From Candidatus Latescibacterota bacterium (GTDB lineage: Bacteria > Latescibacterota > UBA2968 > UBA8231): DNA of 37,403 nt. This document shows, one piece after another, positions 13,497 through 22,030 of this stretch. The number at the start of each line of letters is the position of its first letter. The stretch's first letter is position 1. The notes below the pieces were generated by a model, which had not been told where the DNA came from, did no database searches, and saw nothing but the letters and a program-made list of their open reading frames with translations. Location of the stretch: positions 1 through 37,403 of the forward strand of contig RKRN01000214.1 in assembly GCA_007571365.1 (NCBI GenBank). Reading direction: 5' to 3'. Position numbers and translations under genes: made by a program.

Positions 13497-16295
13497 GTGC
13501 GTGGGCTAGCTAACATAGCGTTGGTCTTGGCACTGGCTTTACAGGCCGGCGCGCAGCAATTCAAGGCCCAAGGCCCAAGCGTGCTGACGGGCACTTTAGA
13601 TCCCACGGTCATGCGCTGGTACATGCCGCAGGAGCTGTTCGACGAGTACGGCCGCCGCCAGTGGCACTACACCAACTACGCCACCGAGCCGTATCGGCGC
13701 TACATCGACCGCAATCAAGAGGGCACGTATTTCTACGACACCTACGGCCAGCTAATCTCGCGCGGCTGGTTGGTGTACGACTGGCGACAGACCCAAGCGC
13801 GCACGGTCGCCAGTAGCGAGTTGACCAAAGAGCGGCGCTACGCCACTTGGTTCAACCGGCTGATTATCTCCTCGGACGCCAGCGGCGACTACCACTACTC
13901 GCTGATGATCGGCGACGAGATATTCGCCACCCTGACGCCGATGACCTTCCGCAAAGTTGGTTTCAATGGGGTCGTGACGAGCTTTGACGCACGGCATCTG
14001 CGCTTCACGGGTTTGTTTTCGCGCCCGAGCCTGCCCATCGTCGAGATCGACCCGGATATTCCAACCGCGGCGCAGGACAACTTCACCAGTTTGATCGCCG
14101 GGCGGCTCGAAGCAGATTTGGGTGCTAATGCGACTTTGGGCCTGACGTTGGTCAATGCCCACAATGGGGCCGGCAACCGCGAGAGTTTCATCGGCAATCC
14201 GCTCAAAGGCGCGTTGACGACCGGGCAGCTGGGTAGAAGGCTCAACAAGCTGATCGTGCGGCTATCCGACGATTCGCCGGTTGATGGCGAGGGTGGGCCG
14301 GTGTTGTTCGGCACGGAGGTGGAGATCACGACCGCGCTCAGGCGGGCGGTGCCGGTTGCAGGCGGCGTGCGGATGGTCTTTAAGGACACCACCTTCACCG
14401 GCAGCACTATTGGCTTTGCGCCGGTGATAGCGGGGGGGCAGGAGCGCGGTGGGTTCTTGCGGGCCGACGGGGCGGAAAGCATTGTGTTGCAGTACGCGTT
14501 GGCGGCCGAAGAGGGCGAAAGCGAGGCGGGCACTTTGCGCTTGGCCTTGCAGCGGCACTTGGAGTTGGGCCTGGATGAAGCCGACGACGCCATCACGCGC
14601 ATCAAAAACGTGCGCTTCCGCCTAGTGCTAGCCAACGACTACCGGATCGAAGTGGCCTCCGATCGGCAGAACAGCCGCATTGGCATCCCGCAGTTTTTGG
14701 TGGTGACGCGGGCGGCTGGCAATGTCAAGAATCAGCTCAATCCGCGCGAAGTCGTATTTGACTACGGCCTGCCAACCGCCGCGCAAATCGCGGGCGTCAG
14801 TGCCGAGGTGCGCGACTGGCAGGGCTTCGACTTCTACGGCGAATTCAACGTCAGTACTCAATACCGCCAATTCCCCTCGACGACGCGCTCATCACACCGC
14901 TCGTTTTCGGGGATCCAAGGCGACGAGCACGCGGTTGGTTGGCTGTTCAAACTGGTGCGACAGGCCGCCCCTTGGCGGTTTTCGCTTGAAGGCTTTGGCA
15001 TGGACGACGCCTATGCCACCAGCTTCAAGCCGGTGGACAGTCGCGGCTTGGTCGATTACTCGGCGGAAGCCACCGACCGGCTCTACGATTTCGTCGAAGA
15101 CAACGACGATCAGGACCGCCACCCGGACCAGAAGCGATTTTTCCAAGGCGGGTTGGTCCCGCCGCAATCGACTGCGCTGAGAGGCTTTCAGGTGCGCTCC
15201 GACGGCGTACCCGACCCGGCGGTTTTCCCCGGCTACGACGAAAACGGCGACTTCATTTCCGACTTCAATCAGAACCGGAATTTCTTCCCCGACTACGAAG
15301 AGCCTTTCCTGCGCCACCACTCAGACCGGCCGGCGTTTCTCTTTGGCATTGACCTCAACAACAACGGCTGGGCCGAACGCTTTGAAAACGACGATTTGCC
15401 CGACTATCCCTACAAGAAGGACCACTGGGGCTACAACGCCTACGCCCGGGTGGAGGTCAATCCCGAAATTCGCCTCACGGCCGGCTATTTGCGCCAGAAC
15501 ATGCGCCAGACCGACCGCAAAAATCACACGGCCTACGGGCTAGTTACCTTTGAACGGGATTGGCCCGGGCGCGGTCGGGTGCGGGTTTTCGACCTGCTAA
15601 AGAAGGCCGCCGACACCATTGCCGACCCGCTAGCCCAGTGGATCGTGCCGACGCTCGAATTCGGGGCGGCGGGGCAGACGAGCGGGCAGCACATTGCCGT
15701 GCCCGATTTGCTGGCGGCAGAGGACACTTGGATCAATACGTTTTACGCCGAGTGGCAACACGCTAGTCCGCGGCGCTGGACGACGAAGCACCGCTTTAAA
15801 TGGGACTGGTGGCACCAGCGCGACGCGCAGCGCGGCAATGGTCGCGCGACTTCCGGTTTTGTGGGGTTGATCGACAAGATCGACGGCGTTTTCGCGTGGG
15901 GCGCAGTGGCCATTTTGCCCCGCTGCAAAAGCGAATTCCTCAGTCAATCGCCCTTTTCTTTGGCCGAGCGTCGCCGCCGTTCTTGGGATGGAATCGGGTC
16001 GCTGTTGGTCCGCTTTCCCGTACTGCGGGATTCAGAGCTCGAACTGGGGTTTGAGCAGCGGTTGTTCTTTGAGTTGCTGCGGGACGAAAAGGCTTTGGCG
16101 GAAAACGTGCTGACGGGCGATTTCCGCGGCGCGGTGTGGGCGGCGCAATTGAGCAATCAGCGGGAATATCTAGGCTACGAATTGACGACTCAACTTGGAT
16201 TGCGCTTTGATCGGCGTTCTCTGGAAGTGATGGGGCGACAGCGCGAGACGCGGGCGGCGGGATTGGCGTTTTTGTCGATATTGGCGAGCCTTTAA
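13497..16295 (+). CDS. Large predicted outer-membrane beta-barrel/surface protein (barrel paralogue B)
   Basis: The 932-residue paralogue of 9068-11896 starts at GTG 13497, three bases after the parvulin stop; the signal peptide is MRGLANIALVLALALQAGAQ. It shares the blocks WYMPQELFDEYGRRQWHYTNY, GTYFYDTYGQLISRGWLVYDWRQ and LTPMTFRKVGFNGV. It also shares the acidic loops (FVEDNDDQDRHPD, DENGDFISDFNQN, GIDLNNNGWAERFENDDLPDYPYK), the ILPRCKSEFL motif and C-terminal amphipathic strands (YELTTQLGLRFD). The two paralogues differ mainly in loops. No ribosome-binding site is evident, so translation is probably coupled to the parvulin gene. Role unknown; predicted outer-membrane or surface location from signal peptide and strand pattern. 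Confidence 0.8.
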   Translation: MRGLANIALVLALALQAGAQQFKAQGPSVLTGTLDPTVMRWYMPQELFDEYGRRQWHYTNYATEPYRRYIDRNQEGTYFYDTYGQLISRGWLVYDWRQTQARTVASSELTKERRYATWFNRLIISSDASGDYHYSLMIGDEIFATLTPMTFRKVGFNGVVTSFDARHLRFTGLFSRPSLPIVEIDPDIPTAAQDNFTSLIAGRLEADLGANATLGLTLVNAHNGAGNRESFIGNPLKGALTTGQLGRRLNKLIVRLSDDSPVDGEGGPVLFGTEVEITTALRRAVPVAGGVRMVFKDTTFTGSTIGFAPVIAGGQERGGFLRADGAESIVLQYALAAEEGESEAGTLRLALQRHLELGLDEADDAITRIKNVRFRLVLANDYRIEVASDRQNSRIGIPQFLVVTRAAGNVKNQLNPREVVFDYGLPTAAQIAGVSAEVRDWQGFDFYGEFNVSTQYRQFPSTTRSSHRSFSGIQGDEHAVGWLFKLVRQAAPWRFSLEGFGMDDAYATSFKPVDSRGLVDYSAEATDRLYDFVEDNDDQDRHPDQKRFFQGGLVPPQSTALRGFQVRSDGVPDPAVFPGYDENGDFISDFNQNRNFFPDYEEPFLRHHSDRPAFLFGIDLNNNGWAERFENDDLPDYPYKKDHWGYNAYARVEVNPEIRLTAGYLRQNMRQTDRKNHTAYGLVTFERDWPGRGRVRVFDLLKKAADTIADPLAQWIVPTLEFGAAGQTSGQHIAVPDLLAAEDTWINTFYAEWQHASPRRWTTKHRFKWDWWHQRDAQRGNGRATSGFVGLIDKIDGVFAWGAVAILPRCKSEFLSQSPFSLAERRRRSWDGIGSLLVRFPVLRDSELELGFEQRLFFELLRDEKALAENVLTGDFRGAVWAAQLSNQREYLGYELTTQLGLRFDRRSLEVMGRQRETRAAGLAFLSILASL

Positions 16296-16339
16296 TGAAG
16301 TAGGATCGCCAAGCTAGCTTATTTGATTATAAATAGAGA

Positions 16340-16399
16340 ATGTTCCGATTCAAGAGAGGGCTGAAGATGGCGCAGGAACTAGAGGCGAATGAACTATGA
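16340..16399 (+). pseudogene. Short remnant coupled to an Xre antitoxin (possible toxin tail)
   Basis: A 19-residue frame (MFRFKRGLKMAQELEANEL) overlaps the Xre antitoxin gene as ATGA. Toxins of the Gp49/HigB type are normally encoded just upstream of this type of HTH antitoxin with the same overlap, and their C-terminus is a basic amphipathic helix. The frame may be the last helix of a deleted toxin gene. A TAG stop two codons before its ATG shows that nothing larger survives. Confidence 0.3.
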
Positions 16400-16719
16400 G
16401 TGAGAAGATTGCGTTTGAAAAGAGTTCGGGCAATGTGTTTGAAGATCTCGGCTTGCCAGATGCGGAGGAATTGTTTCTCAGGGCAACACTTGGGTTCAAA
16501 GTATTTCAGATTATAGAGAACCGGAAGCTGACCCAAGCAGAGGCCGCGAAAATTCTAGAGGTGAGGCAACCTAAAATATCCCGATTGAAGAAGGGCAAGT
16601 TCAACCATTACAGCGTCGAGCGGTTAATGACGTTTCTCAACCAACTGAATCTCGATATTGAGATCCACATTATTCCCGCAAAAAATAGAGAGGGGCAACA
16701 GCGAGTTGTTGCTGTTTAG
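16396..16719 (+). CDS. Xre/HTH_37-type antitoxin (orphan)
   Basis: The 107-residue protein has a clear helix-turn-helix: LTQAEAAKILEVRQPKISRLKKGKFNHYSVERLMTFLNQL, preceded by a DLGLPDAEELFLRATLGFKVFQII region. It is typical of the HTH antitoxins paired with RelE/Gp49-like HigB toxins. It would bind the operator of its own operon and the cognate toxin. Only a 20-codon remnant lies upstream where the toxin should be, so it appears orphaned. Base composition is AT-richer than the surrounding surface-protein genes. Confidence 0.85.
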   Translation: MSEKIAFEKSSGNVFEDLGLPDAEELFLRATLGFKVFQIIENRKLTQAEAAKILEVRQPKISRLKKGKFNHYSVERLMTFLNQLNLDIEIHIIPAKNREGQQRVVAV

Positions 16720-16795
16720 TTCTTCCGGCTTCTTTAGCGCGTCATAGGATTATTGGATTATTACCGCCTATATCGCCAGAGGTCACATCACTCTC

Positions 16796-17068
16796 ATGGC
16801 CACCACGAACCCGTACCCCCTCCACCTGCTCGCCTCACTTAAATCCGAAGCCGAAAAAGTGGCAGCAGCCGAGGGTGCGACGCTCGACCAATTTATCAAT
16901 GTGGCCGTAGCAGAGAAGCTAGCGACCTTGCGAACCTCCCGTTACTTCCAAGACCGAGCCGCCGGTGCCGATTTGGCGGCTTTTGATCGTCTGCTGGCGA
17001 CGGCGGGCGGTGAGCCACCGCGTCTTGGGGATGAGATATTACCGGCAGAAAGTGAATGTTCCGATTGA
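16796..17068 (+). CDS. Ribbon-helix-helix antitoxin-like protein (HicB/CopG type, orphan)
   Basis: The 90-residue product follows the widespread pattern 'YPLHLLASLKSEAEKVAAAEGATLDQFINVAVAEKLATL', a ribbon-helix-helix DNA-binding module. The tail RYFQDRAAGADLAAFDRLLATAGGEPPRLGDE is common in proteins annotated as toxin-antitoxin HicB-family or CopG-like. No toxin gene follows; the next gene is on the opposite strand. It is 76 bp downstream of the Xre antitoxin, with an AGAGG ribosome-binding site rather far (about 12 bases) from the ATG. Probably a DNA-binding antitoxin that lost its partner, or one acting on a toxin elsewhere. Confidence 0.75.
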   Translation: MATTNPYPLHLLASLKSEAEKVAAAEGATLDQFINVAVAEKLATLRTSRYFQDRAAGADLAAFDRLLATAGGEPPRLGDEILPAESECSD

Positions 17069-17098
17069 CACGGGGTACTTTCCACCAATGCGCGATAT

Positions 17099-17311
17099 TC
17101 ACCCATGCCAAATTTCTTCGTGGGTGCGGAATTTCAACTGATTGGATTTTTTTCGTTCGAGAATGTCCTCCATATCCTTATAAAGAGGAGATTCCTCATC
17201 GAGGTAAAAAAATCCCTGTTCTTGTGTAGCAAACGCCATGAGTTCTTCGCGGACGACCTTGCGAATGACTTCTTCTAGCTGCTGGACGTTCACTGTTGCA
17301 TCGTCGCTCAT
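17099..17311 (-). CDS. Small antitoxin-like protein (orphan)
   Basis: The 70-residue product MSDDATVNVQQLEEVIRKVV... contains a coiled N-terminal helix and a FYLDEESPLYKDMEDILERK segment, ending FRTHEEIWHG. This arrangement is typical of short antitoxins that precede RelE-family toxins in many cyanobacteria and FCB genomes. The start at 17311 is chosen because GGAGG lies nine bases upstream; upstream in-frame ATGs at 17320 and 17341 are badly placed relative to it. No toxin follows the stop at 17099: the next 30 bases run into the tail of the RHH gene on the other strand. So the toxin is missing. Confidence 0.65.
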   Translation of the reverse strand: MSDDATVNVQQLEEVIRKVVREELMAFATQEQGFFYLDEESPLYKDMEDILERKKSNQLKFRTHEEIWHG

Positions 17312-17425
17312 TTTTCGCATCCTCCGGCAAAACTGGCACATTGTCGCGAATCTAGGTATTAATAAGCAGCCTTGTCAACGACTGGGAATTCGACGCTTTG
17401 AGGTAGGCAATAGGAGTATAAGGTT

Positions 17426-19336
17426 ATGCTAAAGATCTGGCTGGTGCTGGCACTTACTTGGCTGACTGGCGCGGCCGATGCGCTGACGATTTATCGGATC
17501 GGCGGTTCGTCGCTGCCGCCGCCGGAGTTGGCCGCGGGCGTGGAATTTGTCCAGCTCGATTGGCAAGAGGTGGAAGCGGCGCAGCACGGCCAGGCCGAAT
17601 TGCTGACGATCGCTGCGGACTTTATTGAGCCAGAGCAACTAGATCCGTCGGTAAACCTGACGCCGCGCCTCAAAGAACGGGGGGGCCGGGTGCAGACGCT
17701 GGTCTGGCGGGGTTGGGAGCGAAGCGGCGACACCGAGGCCGTGCTCTGGGACCAAGACATCGAGACCGTCTTCTTGGGCGACGGACATTGGACGACCTCG
17801 GGCATTGGCGTACGCAACAAGAGCCTGATCTTCGAGTTCGGCGGCAACTTCACGGTCGAGCGCGTCAAGTTCTATCCACGCGAGCGCTTTGAGGAAGAGC
17901 GCTTCCTGCAGCGCTTTATCATCGGCATTAGCGACGGCAACCCGCTCAAGGAAGGTACGCGCGAGTACGCGGCCGGGACGCGCGGTTCCTTCTTCGACTT
18001 CGACCTCGTGCATCAGGCTACCGAGAACACGACCTCAGTAGTTGAGCTTGAACTGCCGCCGGTGCCGATCCGCCGCATGCTCTTTGAAGCCCCCGAAAAC
18101 ACCCAAGGCATCTGGGAGATCGCCGAGTTTGAAATTTACGGCAAGGGCTTTACGCCCACGGCGCGCTACGTGTCCAATGTCCTTGATTTGGGCGGGCGGG
18201 CGGCTTTGGGCGAACTAAGCTGGAGCAGCCAAGTCGAGCCCGGGGCGCAAATCGAGCTCAGTATGCGCGCCGGCGACGACAGCGACCCCAACACCTATTG
18301 GCGCAGCACGTTCCGCGGCGATGAGCGGACTCGGCTCGATACCCGCGGGCGGCCTTTGACGCGGCGATCGTACAACCGGCTGGAAAAGGCCCAGCAGGCT
18401 GGTATCTCACCCGATACGGAAAACTGGGAGGGCTGGAGTGCGGCCTACGACTTGACGCGGAGCAGCGCACCCATGCCGGGGACGCAACCGCGGCAATTCG
18501 TGCAGGTTAGGGCCAACTTCCGCTCCACGGTCGAAGCAGGTGGACGGCTGAACTTCGTGCAATTTGCCGTGTCTAGGCCGCCGATGGCTTCCTTGGTGTT
18601 GGCCGAAATCGCGCCGGTCTTGGCGACCACGGGCGTGGCGACCGAGTTTACCTACCTGCTGCTGCCGCGCCTAGCAGCCGGGGACTTGGGCTTTGACACC
18701 ATTGCGATTGACACGCCGACTGAGGCGCAGGGCATTGACGCGGTGCGCTATAGCGGCGAAGAGGTGGCCTTTGCGGTGCGGCGGCTCGATGAGCGCGGTT
18801 TTGCGGTCGGCGTTCCGCGGATAGACCAAGCGCGCGATGGCGAATTGATAGAAGTGGTCTTCCGCTGCGAGGTGTTCAAGTTTGGCACCTTGTTTTCGGG
18901 CCGCGTGTACGACAGCACCCGGCCGCAGGAGGTGCGCCAAGTGGTGACCCCGGGCGAAGTGGTCGAGTTGGTCGAGGGCAATACGCTGAGCGTGGGGTTG
19001 ACCCATATCGCTGGACAGGTAGTTGGCGCACTCAGGCTCGTACCAGCCGCGTTCACGCCCAATGGGGACCAAATCAACGATGCGGTGCGGATCGAATACG
19101 ACTTGTTGAATGTGATTGGGAATGCCGAAGTAGCGGTGGTGCTCTACGACTTGCCGGGGACGCGGATCGGCGAGGTCTTTCGCGGCCCGGCGCAGAGCGG
19201 GCGGTTTGCCGCCGAGTGGGACGGTCGGGATGGAACGGGTGCCTTGCTCGCGCCTGGATTGTACGTGCTGCGTCTTGAGGTAAACACGGACGGCGGCACT
19301 AAGGCGCGTACGCGCGTCGTCTCGCTGGCGTACTAA
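17426..19336 (+). CDS. Secreted surface protein, discoidin-like region plus FlgD-like C-terminal domain (paralogue 2)
   Basis: The 636-residue exported protein (signal MLKIWLVLALTWLTGAADA) has the same plan as 6142-8406. A discoidin-like region (NKSLIFEFGGNFTVERVKFYPR, RFLQRFIIGISDGN, IWEIAEFEIYGKGF) is followed by YVSNVLDLGGRAALGELSW, the block NWEGWSAAYDL...QPRQFVQVRANFRS, and a C-terminal FlgD-like domain with FTPNGDQINDAVRIEYDL, WDGRDGTGALLAPGLYVLRLEV and terminal VVSLAY. It starts at ATG 17426 behind an AGGAG-containing leader. It heads a run of three same-strand genes: paralogue 2, paralogue 3 and a sulfatase. Function unknown; glycan-associated surface roles are inferred from domain resemblance. 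Confidence 0.82.
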   Translation: MLKIWLVLALTWLTGAADALTIYRIGGSSLPPPELAAGVEFVQLDWQEVEAAQHGQAELLTIAADFIEPEQLDPSVNLTPRLKERGGRVQTLVWRGWERSGDTEAVLWDQDIETVFLGDGHWTTSGIGVRNKSLIFEFGGNFTVERVKFYPRERFEEERFLQRFIIGISDGNPLKEGTREYAAGTRGSFFDFDLVHQATENTTSVVELELPPVPIRRMLFEAPENTQGIWEIAEFEIYGKGFTPTARYVSNVLDLGGRAALGELSWSSQVEPGAQIELSMRAGDDSDPNTYWRSTFRGDERTRLDTRGRPLTRRSYNRLEKAQQAGISPDTENWEGWSAAYDLTRSSAPMPGTQPRQFVQVRANFRSTVEAGGRLNFVQFAVSRPPMASLVLAEIAPVLATTGVATEFTYLLLPRLAAGDLGFDTIAIDTPTEAQGIDAVRYSGEEVAFAVRRLDERGFAVGVPRIDQARDGELIEVVFRCEVFKFGTLFSGRVYDSTRPQEVRQVVTPGEVVELVEGNTLSVGLTHIAGQVVGALRLVPAAFTPNGDQINDAVRIEYDLLNVIGNAEVAVVLYDLPGTRIGEVFRGPAQSGRFAAEWDGRDGTGALLAPGLYVLRLEVNTDGGTKARTRVVSLAY

Positions 19337-19388
19337 TAGTGGCCCCTAGCCTAGGGGTGCGGGGGACTGGCCTACAAGGAGAGGACTT

Positions 19389-22028
19389 ATGCGCTACATG
19401 GCCGTCGTTTTGCTGTGGGCAGCCGCAGTTCATGCCCAAGGGAGCGGCTACCGGCTGACTGCGGATCAGCTCGTCATCGACCGCGCCGCGCACTGGCGCG
19501 CTTGGGAGTTTCCGGTGGGGACCTTGACGATTGAGGCAAGCGGTGCGGTGACGCCGTTTGCACTGCGCCGCAACACCGACGCCACCAAAGACATCGTCCA
19601 CTTCTTGCGCCTGCATCCGCCCGAAGATCTGGCGCGGGAGAAGGCCGCCGAAGAAATCGCGCTCGCCGATGCTATAGAAGCGGGGTCTAACGCGCCCGGC
19701 GTCCTCCACCTACTTGATGGCGACTTGGCGACCTACTGGGAGCCTGAGCCGGTCGCCGATGCCATAGAGTTGGGTTCGCAGTGGTGGTTTACAATCGACC
19801 TAGGCCGGCTGGTCATTGCCAAGCGCATTGTACTCAAATTCGTCGCGGAAGGTTTAGGCGATCCCTTTCTGCAGTACGACGTGCTTATTTCCGACGGCGA
19901 GGTGCCGGAGAAGTTCATCGCTTCGGCGGAGCCGGAGTTCGATGTGGTGTGGCGCACGTTGAAGCCGAACAAGACCGAGCGGCGGCTGGAAGTTGTCCTC
20001 GGCGAGCGCACCGCGGCCCAAGAGCAGGAACTGTCGGATCAACCGATCAACGCTCCGCCGACTTCGGCGATTGCGGTGCCGCAGCGAGAATTTGCTGGCA
20101 CCGGCGTGCGTCTGGTGCAGGTGGTGGTGCGCGGGTCGGACTTTGAGCGCGGGTTTGCGGTCAGCCAAGAAGAGTACGAAGCGCGGCCGGCGGCCGAGCA
20201 GGGCGCGGTCGTCTATTACAAGTTGCAGCGCGACGGGCGGCTAACCGAGGTCGCTGCGGCAGACTACGCCCAACTACCCGCCGACCAGCAGGGCGGAGTC
20301 TCCTACTACCGCTGGGAGCGGCCCCGGCTGGCCGAACTCGAAGTGTGGCACGAGGGCGACGACGCGATGATTGCGGCCTTGGCTCGGGGGGGCGACGTCT
20401 TTGCCTCGCAAGGGCTGCCGGTGGGGCGGACTATCGACGGCAACGTGCAGACCTACGTGGATCTGATCTTCTCCTTTGATCGCCAGACCATTCCCGGCCC
20501 CGAAGGCCATCTGAGCTTTGACTTGGGTTCGACGTACTGGATTGACACCTTCCGCATTGCCTACGGCGGTCAGGCGATCCGCGACCGCTTCAGCTTTCCC
20601 TCCTACCGCCTCGACGCCTCGGACGGCGCACTCAATGCCGACGGTAGCCTCAAGTGGACGACCGTAGCCAGCCGCCAGCAGTCGAGTACGCGCAAGGAGT
20701 ATGAAGGCCACGACTTTGAACGGACCAAGACGCGCTTTTTCCGCTTGGCGTGGGAGCAAATCATCGTACCCGTCGGCGGGCACCGCGGCTTCCCGGCTTC
20801 GGTGCAGCTCTACGGCTGGGGGTTTCAGCCCGAGGTCTGGCTCGAGTCGGGTTTGGTGCGGCTGGGCGGGCGGCGGAATCTGTTGTCGATAGCATGGGAT
20901 GCCGATACGCCGCCGGGCACTAGCGTACTCGTGCAGACGCGCACCGGCAACCAGTTGAGCGAAGTGCTGCACTATTTCAAAAAGGACGGCACCGAGATTT
21001 CTGAGAAGGAATACAACAATCCGACGCTGTTGGACATCTTCAAGGGGCCGATCGTCGCCGAGGAGGTGGCAGGAGACGACTGGAGCGGCTGGAGCCAGCC
21101 TTACGAAGAGCCAACGGGCAGCGCGATTACTTCACCGAGTCCGCGCGAGTTCCTCAAGGTGCGGGCGACCCTGCTATCTGAGGACCCGGCTATCAGCGCC
21201 ACCCTGCGCTCGCTGCGCCTCCATTTTACCAGTCCGGTGGCCCAAGGGCTGACGGGCGAGATTGCGCCGTTTCGGGTTGATTCGCTGGGCGTGAAGCGTC
21301 CCTTTTCCCTGTACGTGCGGCCGCAATTCGATCGCCGCGACCCGGGCTTCGATCAGTTGCTACTGGTCGCGCCAGCCGATATGGCACTCGGTTTTGCGGG
21401 GCTGTACGCGGGGCCGGCCGGGGACGAGCGCGCAGTGGCGGGCGTCGAGGTTATTCCTACAAGCGCGGACAGCCTACGCCTGTCCTTTGCCGAGATTCGG
21501 CCCAATACGGACCTAGAGGTCGTGCGCCTCGACTTCCGCACGGCACTCTTTGGCATGGGGGCGGTGTTGCGGGCATCCTTACAGCACAGTGCCGAGGGCG
21601 AAGGCACTTGGCAGCGGGTGGACCCGGGCAACGCGCTCGACGAGGTGGCGGGCAATACGACGACGCTGGTGGGTGATCCAACGCGCGGAGAGCTCTTGCT
21701 GGATGTGGAGGTGCGTCCGTCGGCGTTTACGCCCAATGGCGATGGCGTCAATGACCAAGCGATTTTTGCCTGCAAGGTTGTGCGCTTGGACGACGATGGC
21801 CCGTTGGTAGTTGCCATCTACGATCTGAGCGGTCGGCTGATGCGCCAACTCGCCGAGCAACGATCGTCGAGCACCGGCCAGTACGAGATCGCTTGGGACG
21901 GCACGGACGAGCAGGGCGGGCGCGTTCCGCCGGGAGTCTATTGCGCGTTACTTAGGGTGGTGGTTGACGCCGGGGGCTTGAGCGCGGAGCGCACCAAGGT
22001 GTTGCGCACGGTGGCGGTGGCTTATTGA
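19389..22028 (+). CDS. Secreted surface protein, discoidin-like regions plus FlgD-like C-terminal domain (paralogue 3)
   Basis: This 879-residue member is the longest of the three paralogues. The ATG at 19389 follows GGAGAGG, and the signal peptide is MRYMAVVLLWAAAVHAQ. It contains two discoidin-like stretches (GSQWWFTIDLGRLVIAKRIVLKF; STYWIDTFRIAYGG...YRLDASDG, FFRLAWEQI). Between them a duplicated insert has the motif EEYEARPAAEQGAVVYYK and ADYAQLPADQQGGVSYYR. Then come WLESGLVRLGGRRNLLSIAW, the DDWSGWSQPYEEP...SPSPREFLKV block and the FlgD-like tail (FTPNGDGVNDQAIF, WDGTDEQGGRVPPG, terminal VAVAY). Two discoidin-like modules suggest binding to a surface polysaccharide, but no catalytic residues are recognisable. 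The stop overlaps the TTG just before the sulfatase start, so the genes are probably cotranscribed. Confidence 0.82.
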   Translation: MRYMAVVLLWAAAVHAQGSGYRLTADQLVIDRAAHWRAWEFPVGTLTIEASGAVTPFALRRNTDATKDIVHFLRLHPPEDLAREKAAEEIALADAIEAGSNAPGVLHLLDGDLATYWEPEPVADAIELGSQWWFTIDLGRLVIAKRIVLKFVAEGLGDPFLQYDVLISDGEVPEKFIASAEPEFDVVWRTLKPNKTERRLEVVLGERTAAQEQELSDQPINAPPTSAIAVPQREFAGTGVRLVQVVVRGSDFERGFAVSQEEYEARPAAEQGAVVYYKLQRDGRLTEVAAADYAQLPADQQGGVSYYRWERPRLAELEVWHEGDDAMIAALARGGDVFASQGLPVGRTIDGNVQTYVDLIFSFDRQTIPGPEGHLSFDLGSTYWIDTFRIAYGGQAIRDRFSFPSYRLDASDGALNADGSLKWTTVASRQQSSTRKEYEGHDFERTKTRFFRLAWEQIIVPVGGHRGFPASVQLYGWGFQPEVWLESGLVRLGGRRNLLSIAWDADTPPGTSVLVQTRTGNQLSEVLHYFKKDGTEISEKEYNNPTLLDIFKGPIVAEEVAGDDWSGWSQPYEEPTGSAITSPSPREFLKVRATLLSEDPAISATLRSLRLHFTSPVAQGLTGEIAPFRVDSLGVKRPFSLYVRPQFDRRDPGFDQLLLVAPADMALGFAGLYAGPAGDERAVAGVEVIPTSADSLRLSFAEIRPNTDLEVVRLDFRTALFGMGAVLRASLQHSAEGEGTWQRVDPGNALDEVAGNTTTLVGDPTRGELLLDVEVRPSAFTPNGDGVNDQAIFACKVVRLDDDGPLVVAIYDLSGRLMRQLAEQRSSSTGQYEIAWDGTDEQGGRVPPGVYCALLRVVVDAGGLSAERTKVLRTVAVAY

Positions 22029-22030
22029 AG

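Noticed and set aside
16338..17066. A 13 bp direct repeat (GAATGTTCCGATT at 16338-16350 and 17054-17066) around two orphan antitoxins, as a third TA duplication
   Set aside because: Several 13-base matches are expected by chance in a window this size. The repeat does not separate an intact host gene junction, so it does not support the pattern seen with the two long duplications.
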